From the NCBI RefSeq assembly GCF_963662255.1, contig NC_085047.1, positions 48,205,006 to 48,269,005 on the forward strand: 64,000 nucleotides of DNA, given 5' to 3'. The translations under genes were made by a program, and so were the position numbers. Shown piece after piece: positions 12,612-24,500 of the stretch; positions within the stretch are counted from its first letter, which is position 1, and the number at the start of each line of letters is the position of its first letter. The DNA comes from Cinclus cinclus. Taxonomy: Eukaryota > Chordata > Aves > Passeriformes > Cinclidae. A model generated the notes under the pieces. It saw only the letters and a list, made by a program, of their open reading frames with translations. It ran no database searches and had not been told where the DNA came from.

Positions 12612-15600
12612 TTTATGAGCCAAGGTTTAAGCTGTAAACTTATTTAAAGACACAAAAATCTCTGCAGCTGAACTCAATGCTGCTTTTGAACACAAACCTT
12701 GTTTGTTTTCTTTGTGTAAGTCTTGCATGTTAACATGATTAAATCTGTTGGGCAGGTGTCTCCTCATGTCCATGTTTGCTTTGGCACATGAGCTGCCCCT
12801 CTCACCTCTCCAAATTCAAGAAAATTTAGTGTTAAATCCTGCCTTTTGTTACATGAGAGTGCCAGGGAGCCCCTCTCCCTTCCTAACCAAGAGGTGCTCA
12901 TGTCGCAGCTGGGCTGGAGTCCAGCCCAGCCCTGCCAGGTGCTCAGACTGGGGAGGGCAAGTGTGGGTACCCATCTTCCACAGGCAGGCAAGCATGGCAT
13001 GGGATCCATCACAGCCCCTTACTGCACACTCACTCTCCTGCTTCTCAAGCTGCTTCTGGAGTTGCCAGTTTTCCAGCTACATTTCCCGTGATGAATTCCC
13101 TGCTCTTGGAATTATCTGACTTAGTGGTCATCTCAGCTTCTACCAAACATAAGTTTTCAGCTGTCCAGATGAGACAAAGGAATAAGAGCATGACCCATTA
13201 CAGCTCAAGACTATACACTTGCTATAATCTACAAGCACCTAGCATCTAATGCTATTTGCAAGGTTTCTGGGACCCAGCTGTAGTGCCCAGGGTGCTGACA
13301 CTCCACCCTGCACAGACCAAACAGTTCCTCATCAACCATTTGCCGAGGTCTTTCTTACCGGCCATTGGTACGGCAAGAATGTGCACCTGCTTTTTAGAGC
13401 AAAACAAGCAAATTCAATTTTAGAAACTGTTCAAAGGGGCTAAGATTCAGAAAGATATAACGAGCACTAGTGAAGACTTTTTTTTTTTTTAACCCAGAAA
13501 AATGTGTCTAGCAAGAACAGCTGTCAGGGTGAAGATCCTCTGAGACAGGACATGCATATATAGGTATCAAGTGGCACACACAGCTCTCCCAGAACTACTT
13601 CCCCAAGTGCATCAAGGACCCAGGTGCTATCTGCCCACATTTAACAGAAATTCAGCTGAGTCACAGCGAACTGCTGGCATCCTGTTGTGCAAGTCCAGAT
13701 CCACTCATTGCTTTCCAGGCTTTGCAAACTGCTTTTTGTTTTTAGCAGATTAGTTCTGAACATTCAGATCTTGCACCTCATTTTTCGTCTAAGGTCTAGG
13801 AAATGATAAAAGCAATTAGCTCCCTAAATCCTTCTCTTATCTGTAATTGGGTGCTAGTTTTTTGTTGTTTGTTTGTGAAAAAACACTGATCAAAACAGTG
13901 TCTGCTATGTAGGCCAGGAAAATAGATCCCAGTGACAGCCAGCTTATCTTCCACAGCTGCCTGAACAAACCAGCACCTAATGGGCATGTTTTCAGGAACA
14001 CTTCCAACCAAGGACTGAGGTGACAGATGGACTTGTGCAGTTTTTACACAGACTCTATTTTCTATTAGAAATGAGAAAACACTTTCCCTTCCTGCATAGT
14101 GTCACCTTGCCAGAAATATCCCAAGAGCAATGGGGCTGTAGGCAGGAGGGGAAAACAGAGCATGCACCTTAGCACACGTTTCCACCAGCTTCAAGGAAAA
14201 TTTAAAAAAATAAAGAACATGAACGAGAGAGACTGACCGAAGAAAGTTCCCACTCTATTTCTTTCCCACCCTCACCCTTCCCTTTGGACAAGCACACGAT
14301 TTCTAGCAGGTGTGAAAGAGCCATGAGACATACAAAAGAGATAAAAGACACAGCAACTCTGAAGAGGAGTCGGGAGGCCACAACACAAGCACAGCACACC
14401 AACTCCAAGCAGGCAGAGGCACTCTACCATTATCTAGTTCACAGATGGACCACCCAGAAAATCTGGGAGCAATTAGGAATGAGAACAAACAAATGCATGG
14501 AAAGAAGGGGGGAGGGAAAATGGGAAGGAGGGCCAGAAGGGATTCCTTACATCATCTCCATGCAAACGTTTCGAGAATGAAGTAAAGCTATATGGAGGAG
14601 GAATGCAGATGAAAGAGTTTGCAGTGAGAATGCAATAAAGTAAAAGGCTATGAAAACATGGAGTGTATGAATGAATTACAACATGGCCATGAAATTTACA
14701 GAAAGTCAGGACAGTGTGTAAACAGACAAGAAACCCATCAAGTTATTGGAGACACAGACGTGCATATAACCAGATCAAATGGTGCCTGTGTCTCTCTTGC
14801 TGTTAACAGCAATTCAAACCACCCTGCAACCCAGGGATGCACCAGGCACAAAGCAGACTCGCTCCTCTCTGACTGTCAACAGCTGGCATTAAATACTGAC
14901 AGGAAAACACAAATATAACCCCACATAAATGCATGGATAGGAACCACAGGAACACACAGGTGACTCATAGAGCTCATACCAGAGCCATGTGCCTGGGAAC
15001 AATCAGTTTTCTGCTAGTGTGGTTTCCACTTACCTGGCATCTAATCACACTATCAGCCAGCACTTCACAACACCAGGTTACACCTTTCTTGTCTGGGGAG
15101 ACTGACCTGATTTTGGTACCAAGTGCTTCGGCTTCAACTGACTTCAAAATGACTCCTCAACCTTCTAAGAATAAGGTCCATTATTTAATTAAATGCCTGA
15201 TATTAAGCGTCTTTGTTGGTTATAATTGTGGTATAGAAGGCTGCCTTTGTTGCTGCAAAGTTTGCCTTCTCTTTTTAAATCATTTGATGTGCACTCTGTG
15301 ACTTTCACCAGCACAATTTATAAACTCTGTTTTGCTGGATCCAAAAGTTGCAGCAGAAAAATTACTTAAAAACTAAAGATACGAAGTGTTTTGAAGTGAT
15401 CTTAATCAATAACAGTGTGTTTACTTTGTCTTGGCCTCTGAGAAGCAAACTCTGGTCACTAAGGACATCTTATAAACACATTAGAGTTCATACAAGCTTT
15501 TTTAAAAGCTTTTCAGTTTACCATAATCTCAGTAAATCATTGCCTGATAATTTTCCCTAAAACCAGTCCTTATTAACACACAAATTCAGTTGAAAAAAAT

Positions 15601-16573
15601 CTACTATCTGCTTGTCTTAGAAGCAGCTAAAATATGGCAATTAGTTTACCTCAGAATAGACATCAAAGGCTGAAAGGATGACCCTGCCTCAGAAGAACAA
15701 AATCTTTTAAAAGCCCCATTCCACTCAGTTTGCTAGTTTATAAGGTTTGCTAAAATCCAGTTTAATGATCATGTACTTTCTTAGTAAGTCATGTGGTGCC
15801 ATATTGTGTAAGAAACAGAAGAGTTAATTCTAAAACCTTTTTGAACTTGAGGAGCTTTTCTGACCAGCTGATGCAGAACCACATTCTGAGATGGTAAATG
15901 AAACTGTTGGATGCAAAAGCCTCACCATGATTTTCTTTAGCTTCTTTCAGCAGAGACAAAAGTTCCCACACAACACATACTCTCTCTATACAATGAAAGG
16001 TTCAATAACAGCAATATATTCAAGTCCATATGGTGTGGGTATAAGGGAGAAGCATAACGAGAAACTGAGAACCCTGAAGGCAAGAGACGTGTAAGCCGTA
16101 GTGAAAAAAAAGCAAAAGCATAAAGAAACCCTTAAGGTGAAACTGAATAAAGTACTGGCACAATGGATTAAGCCAGCTCTCCTTTTAGCTATAGTCTTTA
16201 TATACTGAGCTGTTGACAGTTCCCTCCCCTGACACGGTTATCTTTCTTTTGTTTTGTTTTTTTGGAGGACATAACAAAGTGCTTTCAAAACCAGTCTGGC
16301 TCACTGGCCAGGTAAGAGCACTACACGTTACCACGCAGGAGACTGAGCAGCAGTTTCCAATAGAGCCTCACAGCAATAATGCAGGAAAAATTAAATTGGA
16401 AGTGCTGGTTTCTGTGGGGGGAACAGACACATATGAAAGGGAACAGCAATAAATGAATAATAAAGGAGAAGAAACCTTATTAGCCTGTCTACAATCAGAT
16501 TTTAATGGTGAATGAGAAATAGGGAGGAGAGAGGAAAAGAAGGGTCTGGTTTAAACATTTAGCATAGACTTGC
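12612..16573. other. Non-coding stretch, probable intron
   Basis: No exon or clear transposon is seen. There is a purine-rich segment at about 14,500-14,545, a T13 run at 13,478-13,490 and a short HindIII-type palindrome near 15,500. If the minus-strand exon just to the right is real, this stretch is the start of its downstream intron, because minus-strand transcription proceeds towards lower coordinates. Confidence 0.5.
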
Positions 16574-16678
16574 CTCTTTCCATTACTATCACGAAGCATG
16601 GCTTTTCCCAGTTCTCTTGTCTTTGTTTCCAACTCCTTAACTTGCTCCAGCAAAGTTTTACGGTAGGTATGCTTCGCC
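16574..16678 (-). CDS. Internal coding exon, coiled-coil protein, gene unidentified
   Basis: Read on the minus strand, a pyrimidine-rich tract ending GCGGTACAG is followed by 105 bp of open frame and then AG|GCAAGT, the exact consensus for a GC-AG intron donor. Both splice phases are 2, so the exon is symmetric and adds about 35 residues. The peptide is strongly alpha-helical and charged, around [20 protein letters not shown]. It shows a clean 3-4 heptad: Leu9, Leu16 and Leu23 in one core position and Val13, Thr20 and Met27 in the other. The exon region keeps several CpGs (GCG, CCGT, TTCGT) in otherwise CpG-poor DNA, as constrained coding sequence often does. The frame stays open beyond both splice sites, so alternative ends are possible. 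I do not recognise the parent protein. Cytoskeletal, centrosomal, ciliary and trafficking proteins often carry such segments, but that is only family-level background. A chance frame is possible but less likely. Confidence 0.55.
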
Positions 16679-19600
16679 CTGTACCGCAAGGAAAGGACAA
16701 AACACAAAACAAAAAAGCCATGTGAACATTTGTTTTGCTAAAAACCCCCAATTTTATGTCTCAGGTGAGAGGCACAGGGCCCTCCCTTGAAGGATTTGGG
16801 AAATAAAGCACAGTGTATGCATCTTAGTTCAGGTTCACAATATCTGGGGAAAAATACATACGAAATGAGAAATCAGGATGACTTCAATTTAAACAGAGCT
16901 CAGCCACTTCAACCCAACACTCAAAACCTACCCAAGCAGCAATGCTATGGGACTACAGAGACCTGACACCGCTGCCGTGGGACTGCTCAGGACCCGGGCA
17001 CTCAGACAAAAGACCTGGGGTTCATTGAATATTCATGGCAGTAAAATATGAATCCACTCAGTCTTTTGAGCTACGCGTGGCACTGCTCTGAAAACCAGAG
17101 GAGAGTCTCAGCTAATAATTGCCATTCAAGCCCCCTGATTTTCATTTATCAGTCTCACATGACTGGAAAAGCACTTGTCGATGAACTTCCAAACTGACAG
17201 TAACAAGACTGGCTGTGTCCTCCTATTTTTCAGCTTGAGGTTTCAAAGAGTAATCCATGCACCACACATGCAATCAAAATTTAGAGTGCAATTTAGAGTT
17301 CCCCCATGAAGCAACTTGGGCCTTTTCCCCTCCAGGTTCACCTACTGTTCCAGGGCTATTATACCTAAATTGCATTGACAATCTAGTCCCCTTTATCTTG
17401 ACCTGTACAAAGCAAGAAGATAAAATGCAGGGATCTTTCTCACATGGGCAGTTTTTGATCAGCTTCCTCTTTTCTGCCACTTAAAGGAGGACAAGTGTCC
17501 CATGAGAATATATTGATTTGCATGTGACTGCACAATAAGCCTAAAAACAAGATGGAGCCAAGTCAGCTGAGACACTACTTGCTTCATAGCATTAAAATAA
17601 TATTCTTTAGCTTAAAGGTGTCAAAAATTTCTTTACAAGTTTTATAAAAATCTTACATGCAGACATTAAAATCTTTAGATATAAAACAATGCAAAACTCC
17701 CTCTAGCAGAAAAATAGTAACTGGTGTGTATGTAATTAAAGTATAATGAAGATGCATTTATTTTTAAAATGTATGATACTTATTGCTCCTTCCATAGGGA
17801 ATAAGAAATAAAGGCCACTAAATCTTTGCTGACACTGTTTATAATGACAGTGCCCCGATACTAGTACTAGGATATACAAGTCCTCTGGTCTTTGTGTTGC
17901 TGAATTAGGCCCCAATACCTAAAAATGAGAAGTTCAAATGCAAACTACTTTGAAAACACATCTGCAGTTAAGAGGGAAAAAAAAAATAGAACAACAGAAG
18001 ATGAAGCACACCAAAATCTGAAGGTAAAGATTATCAGGATGTACTTAGAAGGGTATATTGTTAGAACAAACCACCCAAGGTGTATGATTTGCAGCACCAA
18101 CATACTATGTCAAAAGAAATGAGTAGCAAGGATATTTTTAAAATACATAATGCATCAGCAATGTGAGATTACCAACAGCTGCACAGAAATTAATTAGATT
18201 CAAGTTGCTATAACTAGTTAGGCTAATGATTAGATTTCCTTCCTCTTTGAGGAAGGGAAAATACAGTTATTAAAATGAGAAAGCTGAAGCCATTAATTTT
18301 TATAATATTTTCACTTGAATTCACTATTATACTCTTTAATTTAAATAAATACATTGAAATTTTGACCTTGAAATTTTGACCTTCATCTCTTCCCTTTTAA
18401 AGAGGTCATACGTCCTATTGCAAACTTCAAGACTGAGCATGTTTGGAAGTTTTCAAATCCTTTGTAACCAGTTTTCCCCACTGACAAGGACACAGAAATG
18501 TACATGCTATTCAGTCTCTTCCAACTTTCCATGTTTATCTTGCCATAAGCCGTAAGAGATGTTTTTCTTTTCCCTTAGAGTGAATATTGAATTTAAAATT
18601 TGACAGAATGGACTCTGACCGATGAGTTCAGTTTGTGCAGCAAAGCACAAGGAGATATGACACTGACATGATACAACATGGAAGAAATACTCTTGGTTGG
18701 AAGTTGGGGAATAATGAAGTGTTTTGTAAGTAGTGTGAAATGATGAAACACATGGACTCTTCTGGGGCTGGTAGTTGCTATGCATTAAGTCACTCCTTCA
18801 CTTGGGAGCAAGAGCACCCGTGGAACGGTCAATAATCAATTATTATTAATAAATATAAGAATATAAAAAACGTCTGAGTTAACCTATCCACATGCTCCTC
18901 AAAAGCTAATACTAAAATAGGCTATTACAATTGCCTCAGAGTCTAGGCTTGCTCCTATCACAGTCAACTGCAAATATTCCACAGACTGCTGGCAATAGGA
19001 CCGGATACTTCATGACTTTTTCCCTACAGCACGTTACAAACTTTGATGCACAGAAATGCAGGTAGGATTCTGAGCTTTTAGGTTAATACTGTGCAAGTGG
19101 CCCTGGATGCACAATCAGTCCTCAATGAATGATGAGATCTCGTGTTTTCTGTTACTAAAAAACTGTTACTAAAAAAAAGCTGTTACTCTTCAGCTAAAAT
19201 TTGATGCATTACATAAAGCCAAACTCATCTTTCCCTCGCATGCTGGGATATTAAGATTAGGCAAACAGCTGTAAGAACAGGCAATAAGCTATCTTTTTAT
19301 TTTGTGTGGCTCTTCCCTTACAAAGCCAGGGAAGTACATCACTTTACTGGCCTGGAATATTTAGGGGCTTCAGGAGGCCAGGATCTGCCAGAAGAATGGC
19401 AACATTCATAAATGTTATAACACTACCTCTACTCTGGCTTATTATCCTCACTACGATTTTATTAGTCTTTTATTCCAGGGACTGCAAGTATGTGCAAAGA
19501 TGGGAAGAGCTCCTCGTATCTTCTTCTCTTACTTACACTACAGAACTGGCAAGTGCAAACTGCTTCTTCCCCATGGTAAAAAAAAAAACAAAACAAAACA

Positions 19601-21410
19601 AAAACAGTTCATGAAAATTTTGGTAATGACTGGAAGGCTCAGGAAATTTTTCACTGCAAAATAAGCACTGAGACACCAATTAGGAATAAATTCTTGCCCT
19701 CTTGCCTGATTTTGCTGGAATACACTCTGCGTTTTTATGATTCCCACATACCTTTGTGAATCAGATATTCCAAGACTTTCCAGAGCCAGTGACATGTGCC
19801 AGCTGTGAGGGAGCACTCACCTTATAAAGCTCTGCTCATTGTAATGGTGGCACAACTATGATTTTTACAAGGCAAACCAAGGCACTGAATTCAGGGTAGT
19901 GGACCAAAACTAACAACATTTTGCAACCAAGTATTAATAATAAGCTTCCTTCTCTTCAAAAATAGCGTTTTCCACATTTCCTTGATTCATTTGAAAGGAA
20001 AAAAAAAAAAAACCCAAAAAAGAAAATAAAAAAGCCTGGAGCCACAGAGAACATGGGAGGTAAGTGATGTGTTGACAACAGTAGCCTGCGTAACAACGGA
20101 AACATGTTCTTGCGTCCAGCATTAGAAATTTTGATACTAGATGCAGCACAACAGTTTATAAACAAAGGATTTGTACATGTCTGAAAAGGAATTTCCAATC
20201 AACCTTGTTCCAGACAAAACCCTTGTATTGTGTTTATGGCTTTCTGGCAGAATTTTGTACTGAAATTAGGCATGTACCTTTTGGGTCATATGGATGTTCT
20301 GACTGTGGACATGTGCTTTATGTCCAAAAGAAACTGAAAGGGATAAATTCCATGACCATGAGCAGTCAGAGTTGCTGGAATTTTATGGCCAAAACCATAT
20401 TCTGCTGAATGACAGAGAGCAATGTGGTGTAACCACTGCTGTGGAAACACGCCAGCTGATTTCCAGAGGCCTTAGGCTCCAGTTTTAAATGGCAAGCCTC
20501 TTGGAAAGGAAACAGACCTTTACTCCTTCCATATGGCAGTGCTGATAGCTGTGTCATTTCATTTATCCTAGTTAAAATGTTAATGGTGTTAATTTTTCAG
20601 TGATGGCTTAGTTTAAAAAAAAAAAAAAGTCCAGGTCAGAGAAGAGATTTTTTTTTGCTTAATATTGTTATGAGTCTCCTGTTTAAAATCTGTTGGGAAA
20701 ATATCTGGTCTATCAATCATACACGTTTGTCTTGAGAGCTTCACAGTCTCTACACATTTTCAGTCTGAAGGACTAAAAGGATTATGTTGCTGAGATTTCT
20801 TTAAGAAATATTACAGAACAGGCGCAGTCAGTAACAGAGTTTGAAATGACTAATAGCTGAGGATGAGCCTGCCATGGTCTGAACTACTTTACAATTCATG
20901 AGTCATTTTTGCCAATAACTGATAAGAAGAGAGGACAACTTCAGGACACTCAACTACCATAAAAACATTTTAAAAAGCTAAATATTTTTTTTCCAGAGTT
21001 TTAACAAGCATATCACAGAAGCAGTTAAGCAGCTAAATTTAAACATTTTGGCCTCAGTTTTAGAATTTTAAAATAATATGCAATTGCGGAAGTTCAGTGA
21101 GTGCAAAAAAACCCTCTGATGTGCTGGACTATTAAATCATAGTTGAAATTTCACATTACAATACTTAATTTTAATTTGAGCGGTCTAGCCTGTGAAAATT
21201 AAGCTGAGGGGCAAAATTTGAGAAGTACTTACTGACTGGCAGATTTGCCTACTATCAGTTTAATTTCATAGTGCTATCAACCCCATATGAAATAAAACCA
21301 GATTTTCTGATCTGTGCATATGACTTGCCTTTCATGAAGGTGTTTGAAACATGCCTGTGTTTGGGAAACCTTCTGGGTTTTTTAGCATTTTCTGCATTTT
21401 TCTGTAAAGC
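16679..21410. other. Non-coding stretch, probable intron
   Basis: This begins with the acceptor side of the coiled-coil exon. Minus-strand sequence just upstream of the exon is T-rich with several TTTTG units, a usable polypyrimidine tract. The 16,980-17,240 segment is free of repeats and contains ordinary mixed sequence of the kind often conserved as regulatory DNA, but nothing specific can be claimed. A14 runs lie at 19,999-20,012 and 20,615-20,628. No other exon is supported. Confidence 0.5.
18356..18383 (+). repeat. Perfect 14-bp tandem duplication with nuclear-receptor half-sites
   Basis: GAAATTTTGACCTT occurs twice back to back without mismatch. Each copy holds TGACCT, and the junction creates TGACCTTGA, the reverse complement of the extended half-site TCAAGGTCA used by ERR and SF-1 type monomeric nuclear receptors. 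A further AGGTCA lies at 18,403-18,408. The duplication is seen directly; binding is inference. Confidence 0.6.
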
Positions 21411-21512
21411 AGATTGGTGGACTTGGCACTGTTAGATTTTGGACTGTTAGATTTTTTAGATGGACTCAGTGATCTCACAGGTATTTTCCAACCTGAATGG
21501 TTGTATGATTCC
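21411..21512 (+). mobile_element. CR1 LINE, 3'-terminal fragment
   Basis: The segment begins with GATTGGTGGACTTGGCACTG and ends with TTTTCCAACCTGAATGG followed by TTGTATGATTCC. It is a diverged copy of the CR1 3' untranslated end (usual pattern: 'ggtggacttggcagtgctg', then 'gacttgatgatctta', then 'ttttccaacctaaa', then 'attctatgattc'). It is severely 5' truncated, as most avian CR1 copies are, and has no coding capacity. The internal GGACTGTTAGATTTT stretch looks locally duplicated. Confidence 0.8.
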
Positions 21513-24500
21513 AAGAATCTTCCCTGACTGACAAACAACTCATTCTGGAAGCAAAGTGTTATGTGCCATGATCTTTTCACTATGAGCCTTGATGAGAAGT
21601 GACAAGCTAACCAGTATTTTCTCTTCCTTCCAGGCAGGATCTGCCTTTTTGCCCAGGAGTTGGAACGTCTGGGTCCTCCTTTCACAAGATTATTAGGTAT
21701 CCATGTAACAAATACTTCTTAAGTGTAACACAGCTTTCCAAGGGAAATTGTGGAAGGTTAGGTGCTTAAGACCCTTAAAAGTCAGCTGAACAAAACGCCA
21801 CAAATTCTAAATTAAAATTATTACTTCTGTGTTTCAAATTGCAATGGCAGAGAAGGTGAGTTGCTTCCCTTTAAATCCAAGTTCTTGAAATTGTTTGCCT
21901 TCTGCAATGCTTTGAAACCACAAAATTTTGAAAGAAGGGAATTACACAGGCTTGTGTTTCACCAGTTTGTTCCTCCTCTCTGGGCAGTGAAGGTACCCGT
22001 AAGACTTCAAACATAAAATTATATGAGTATTGCTCTTCTCCCAGTTCAGTCTTCAAAGATCTGCAGAAGGAGAACCTGAAAAGCACCCGGCAGAGAGCTG
22101 AGACCTTACTGGGTATGGACTAGAGTTCCACATTTCTACTTTCTATCTGACTTTAGTCAGATTCAACAGTATTTGCTCCAGAGGAAATCTTGGCTGCCCA
22201 ATTTAAATTTGCCTTTAACTCAAGAATAGACAACACAAATAATCTGAAAGTGACACACCTTCATTACTCAGACAACGTCACATTTTTCAGATTTATTCAT
22301 TCTCCCACATTGCTGGGTGCCGTGGCAGGTGAGGAATCACCCACTTCAGCTTTTTTCCCTTCCAAATGAGCATCACCATTTTGCAATCACTGAGAGACTT
22401 CAGAGATCTTTACAGAACAATGCTGGACTGGACAAGACATACAAAGAAAATAATTCCTAGAACATCAAGAGGACTGGTTTGGGACTTACGCTGTCCATGC
22501 CACGTCTTTAACAAGGCACGCAGTGGGCACAAGAAACAAGCCAAACCAGAAGTATCCACATCTTAACACCATTCCAGCCTGTGAATAAAACAAACAAATA
22601 ACTAATGAGTATTTTCAAGTCATTACATGTGAAGTCGTTGCTTACAAGCAAAAAGGTAGAGTGATGGCAACAAACTAGTACTGCATCCACAATCTGGGTG
22701 ATGTTGAAATTTAATGGTGGACCAATAATTAAGAAACAGTGATGGCATTTTTCATTGCAATTATTCCTTATGTTAAGCATTTCTGAAAAAATCATGTATT
22801 TTGACCAAATCTTCCAATGATATTAAGTTGTGGATCCAGGCAGACATATCTTTAGTCATGGAGAAGAGCACCATCAATATATTCTGCTTGCATTTTTGAC
22901 TACCTTTAGTGCCTTTTGCTAACTCTCTTTCCATCTACTGTCTTAAATCTCTGAGCACCATCAAACTGACATGAAAAAAAAAACAAACCCAAATATTCCT
23001 CACTGAAATGCTTCAGTCATATTCAACTTAAATACATCACTTCCTTCAAGCTGCTGCTGCCTGAAACCCAGGGTAGGAAAGATTCACTCCTGTCCTGAAA
23101 ATGGCACTTCTTTTTTTTACAGACAAAGGGCTCAAATTTTATACTTGCATTTTTCTCATTGTTGTAATTCTTGAAGAAATAGCTTGGTGGGATTTGGGAA
23201 GGAAGATATCTGGAAACCCTTCATATCCCAGCATACACAAATAGTTATGAATAAAGTTGAAATATAGCACTACTTAGAGAAATGCTACTTTAGATCATTG
23301 GAACATTTTGCAGATAAATTAATGGTGATTAAAGACCAGGTTTTCTACACAGAAGATTTGAGACAACCTCACCACCCCTTCCATAGAACACACATATTTC
23401 CCATGAGCATTGTTGAGTTCTGCTGCACATTAGAAAATACTTTTTCTTCCCCCTGTAACTACTTGTGTGCACCACACAACTGAAACAGGCTGAAAGGTTT
23501 CAACAGCATTTCCAGTGTCTAGAGAGATTTTTCTCTTTTACCAGTTTCTGATGCTTTTCTCAAAACCTTTCCTTCTCAATGTTTTTTATGCCACACACAC
23601 ACCTACTGACATGTCAGCACTGTAACGCAGGCTTGGCTGGCTCAGCTTTGTCTCACACTGCAGCACACAAGCACTGCAAGCCTGCAGTGCTTAAGTGTCA
23701 GGGCATGGTACAGGTAAAGGAACAGCTGAGCTGCAGAGGGAATGAACTACATGAAACATCTACTAGTGTTTGAATACACTGGAGACAAAATTTGTAATTA
23801 TGCACCTCGTAAGATGAAAATCTACTTCTACCACTCTCTGCAGTAAAGCTCTTAAACTGAGAGAACCCACCACAGAGCTCTGCCAGGATGTTCACCAGTA
23901 GCATCCAGCATCTCCCAGTGTCAATCTCTGTCTAAAGTTGTTCATCTAACAACTCAGTCATGTTTAGCAGCAACTTGCCCTTGGGTTGCCCAGTAGTGAG
24001 TACATCCAAAAGCGTATACTCACTTTTAAATGTTAAATCCTCCATGTCACTGCAGGACTGATGCATCAGTGTTACATCTTGTACTGAAACCAAGAGCAAG
24101 CTAGACTGTGCTAAAACATTCATGGACACTGTGCCACCCACACAGACAGTAAGCAAACACATTCCAGTCACAGAATCAGCTCTCGGTTATTTGGGAGCCC
24201 TCATGCCTACATTCACATGAGAATGACAGAAGCACAAAGACAGTTTTGATCTATGCTTATTTAAAGCAAAGGATGTACAGGAATAAGAGGGAGTTAACAA
24301 CTTTATTGTTAGCCAAGAAGTTGAATTGTAATAACAGTGGCAAAATATCAAAATTTATCCTCGTGCTTTGCTTTTCTTTGGCCATGACCCTGCAAGTGCT
24401 AGCAGTCACAGAACCACATCAGCACTTCCTCTCACCATCCTTCCTCTGCCTGTGCTAATAAAGGCTAAAAAAGGGCTACAGTATTCTATATGCATTTTCG

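Noticed and set aside
12748..13119. 123-codon plus-strand frame
   Set aside because: Locally GC-rich DNA with frames open on both strands and no domain.
14284..14580. 98-codon hydrophilic plus-strand frame
   Set aside because: Purine-rich low-complexity segment; the minus strand is equally open; no family resemblance.
15491..15512. AAGCTTTTTTAAAAGCTT palindrome
   Set aside because: Short AT-rich palindrome expected by chance in DNA of this composition.
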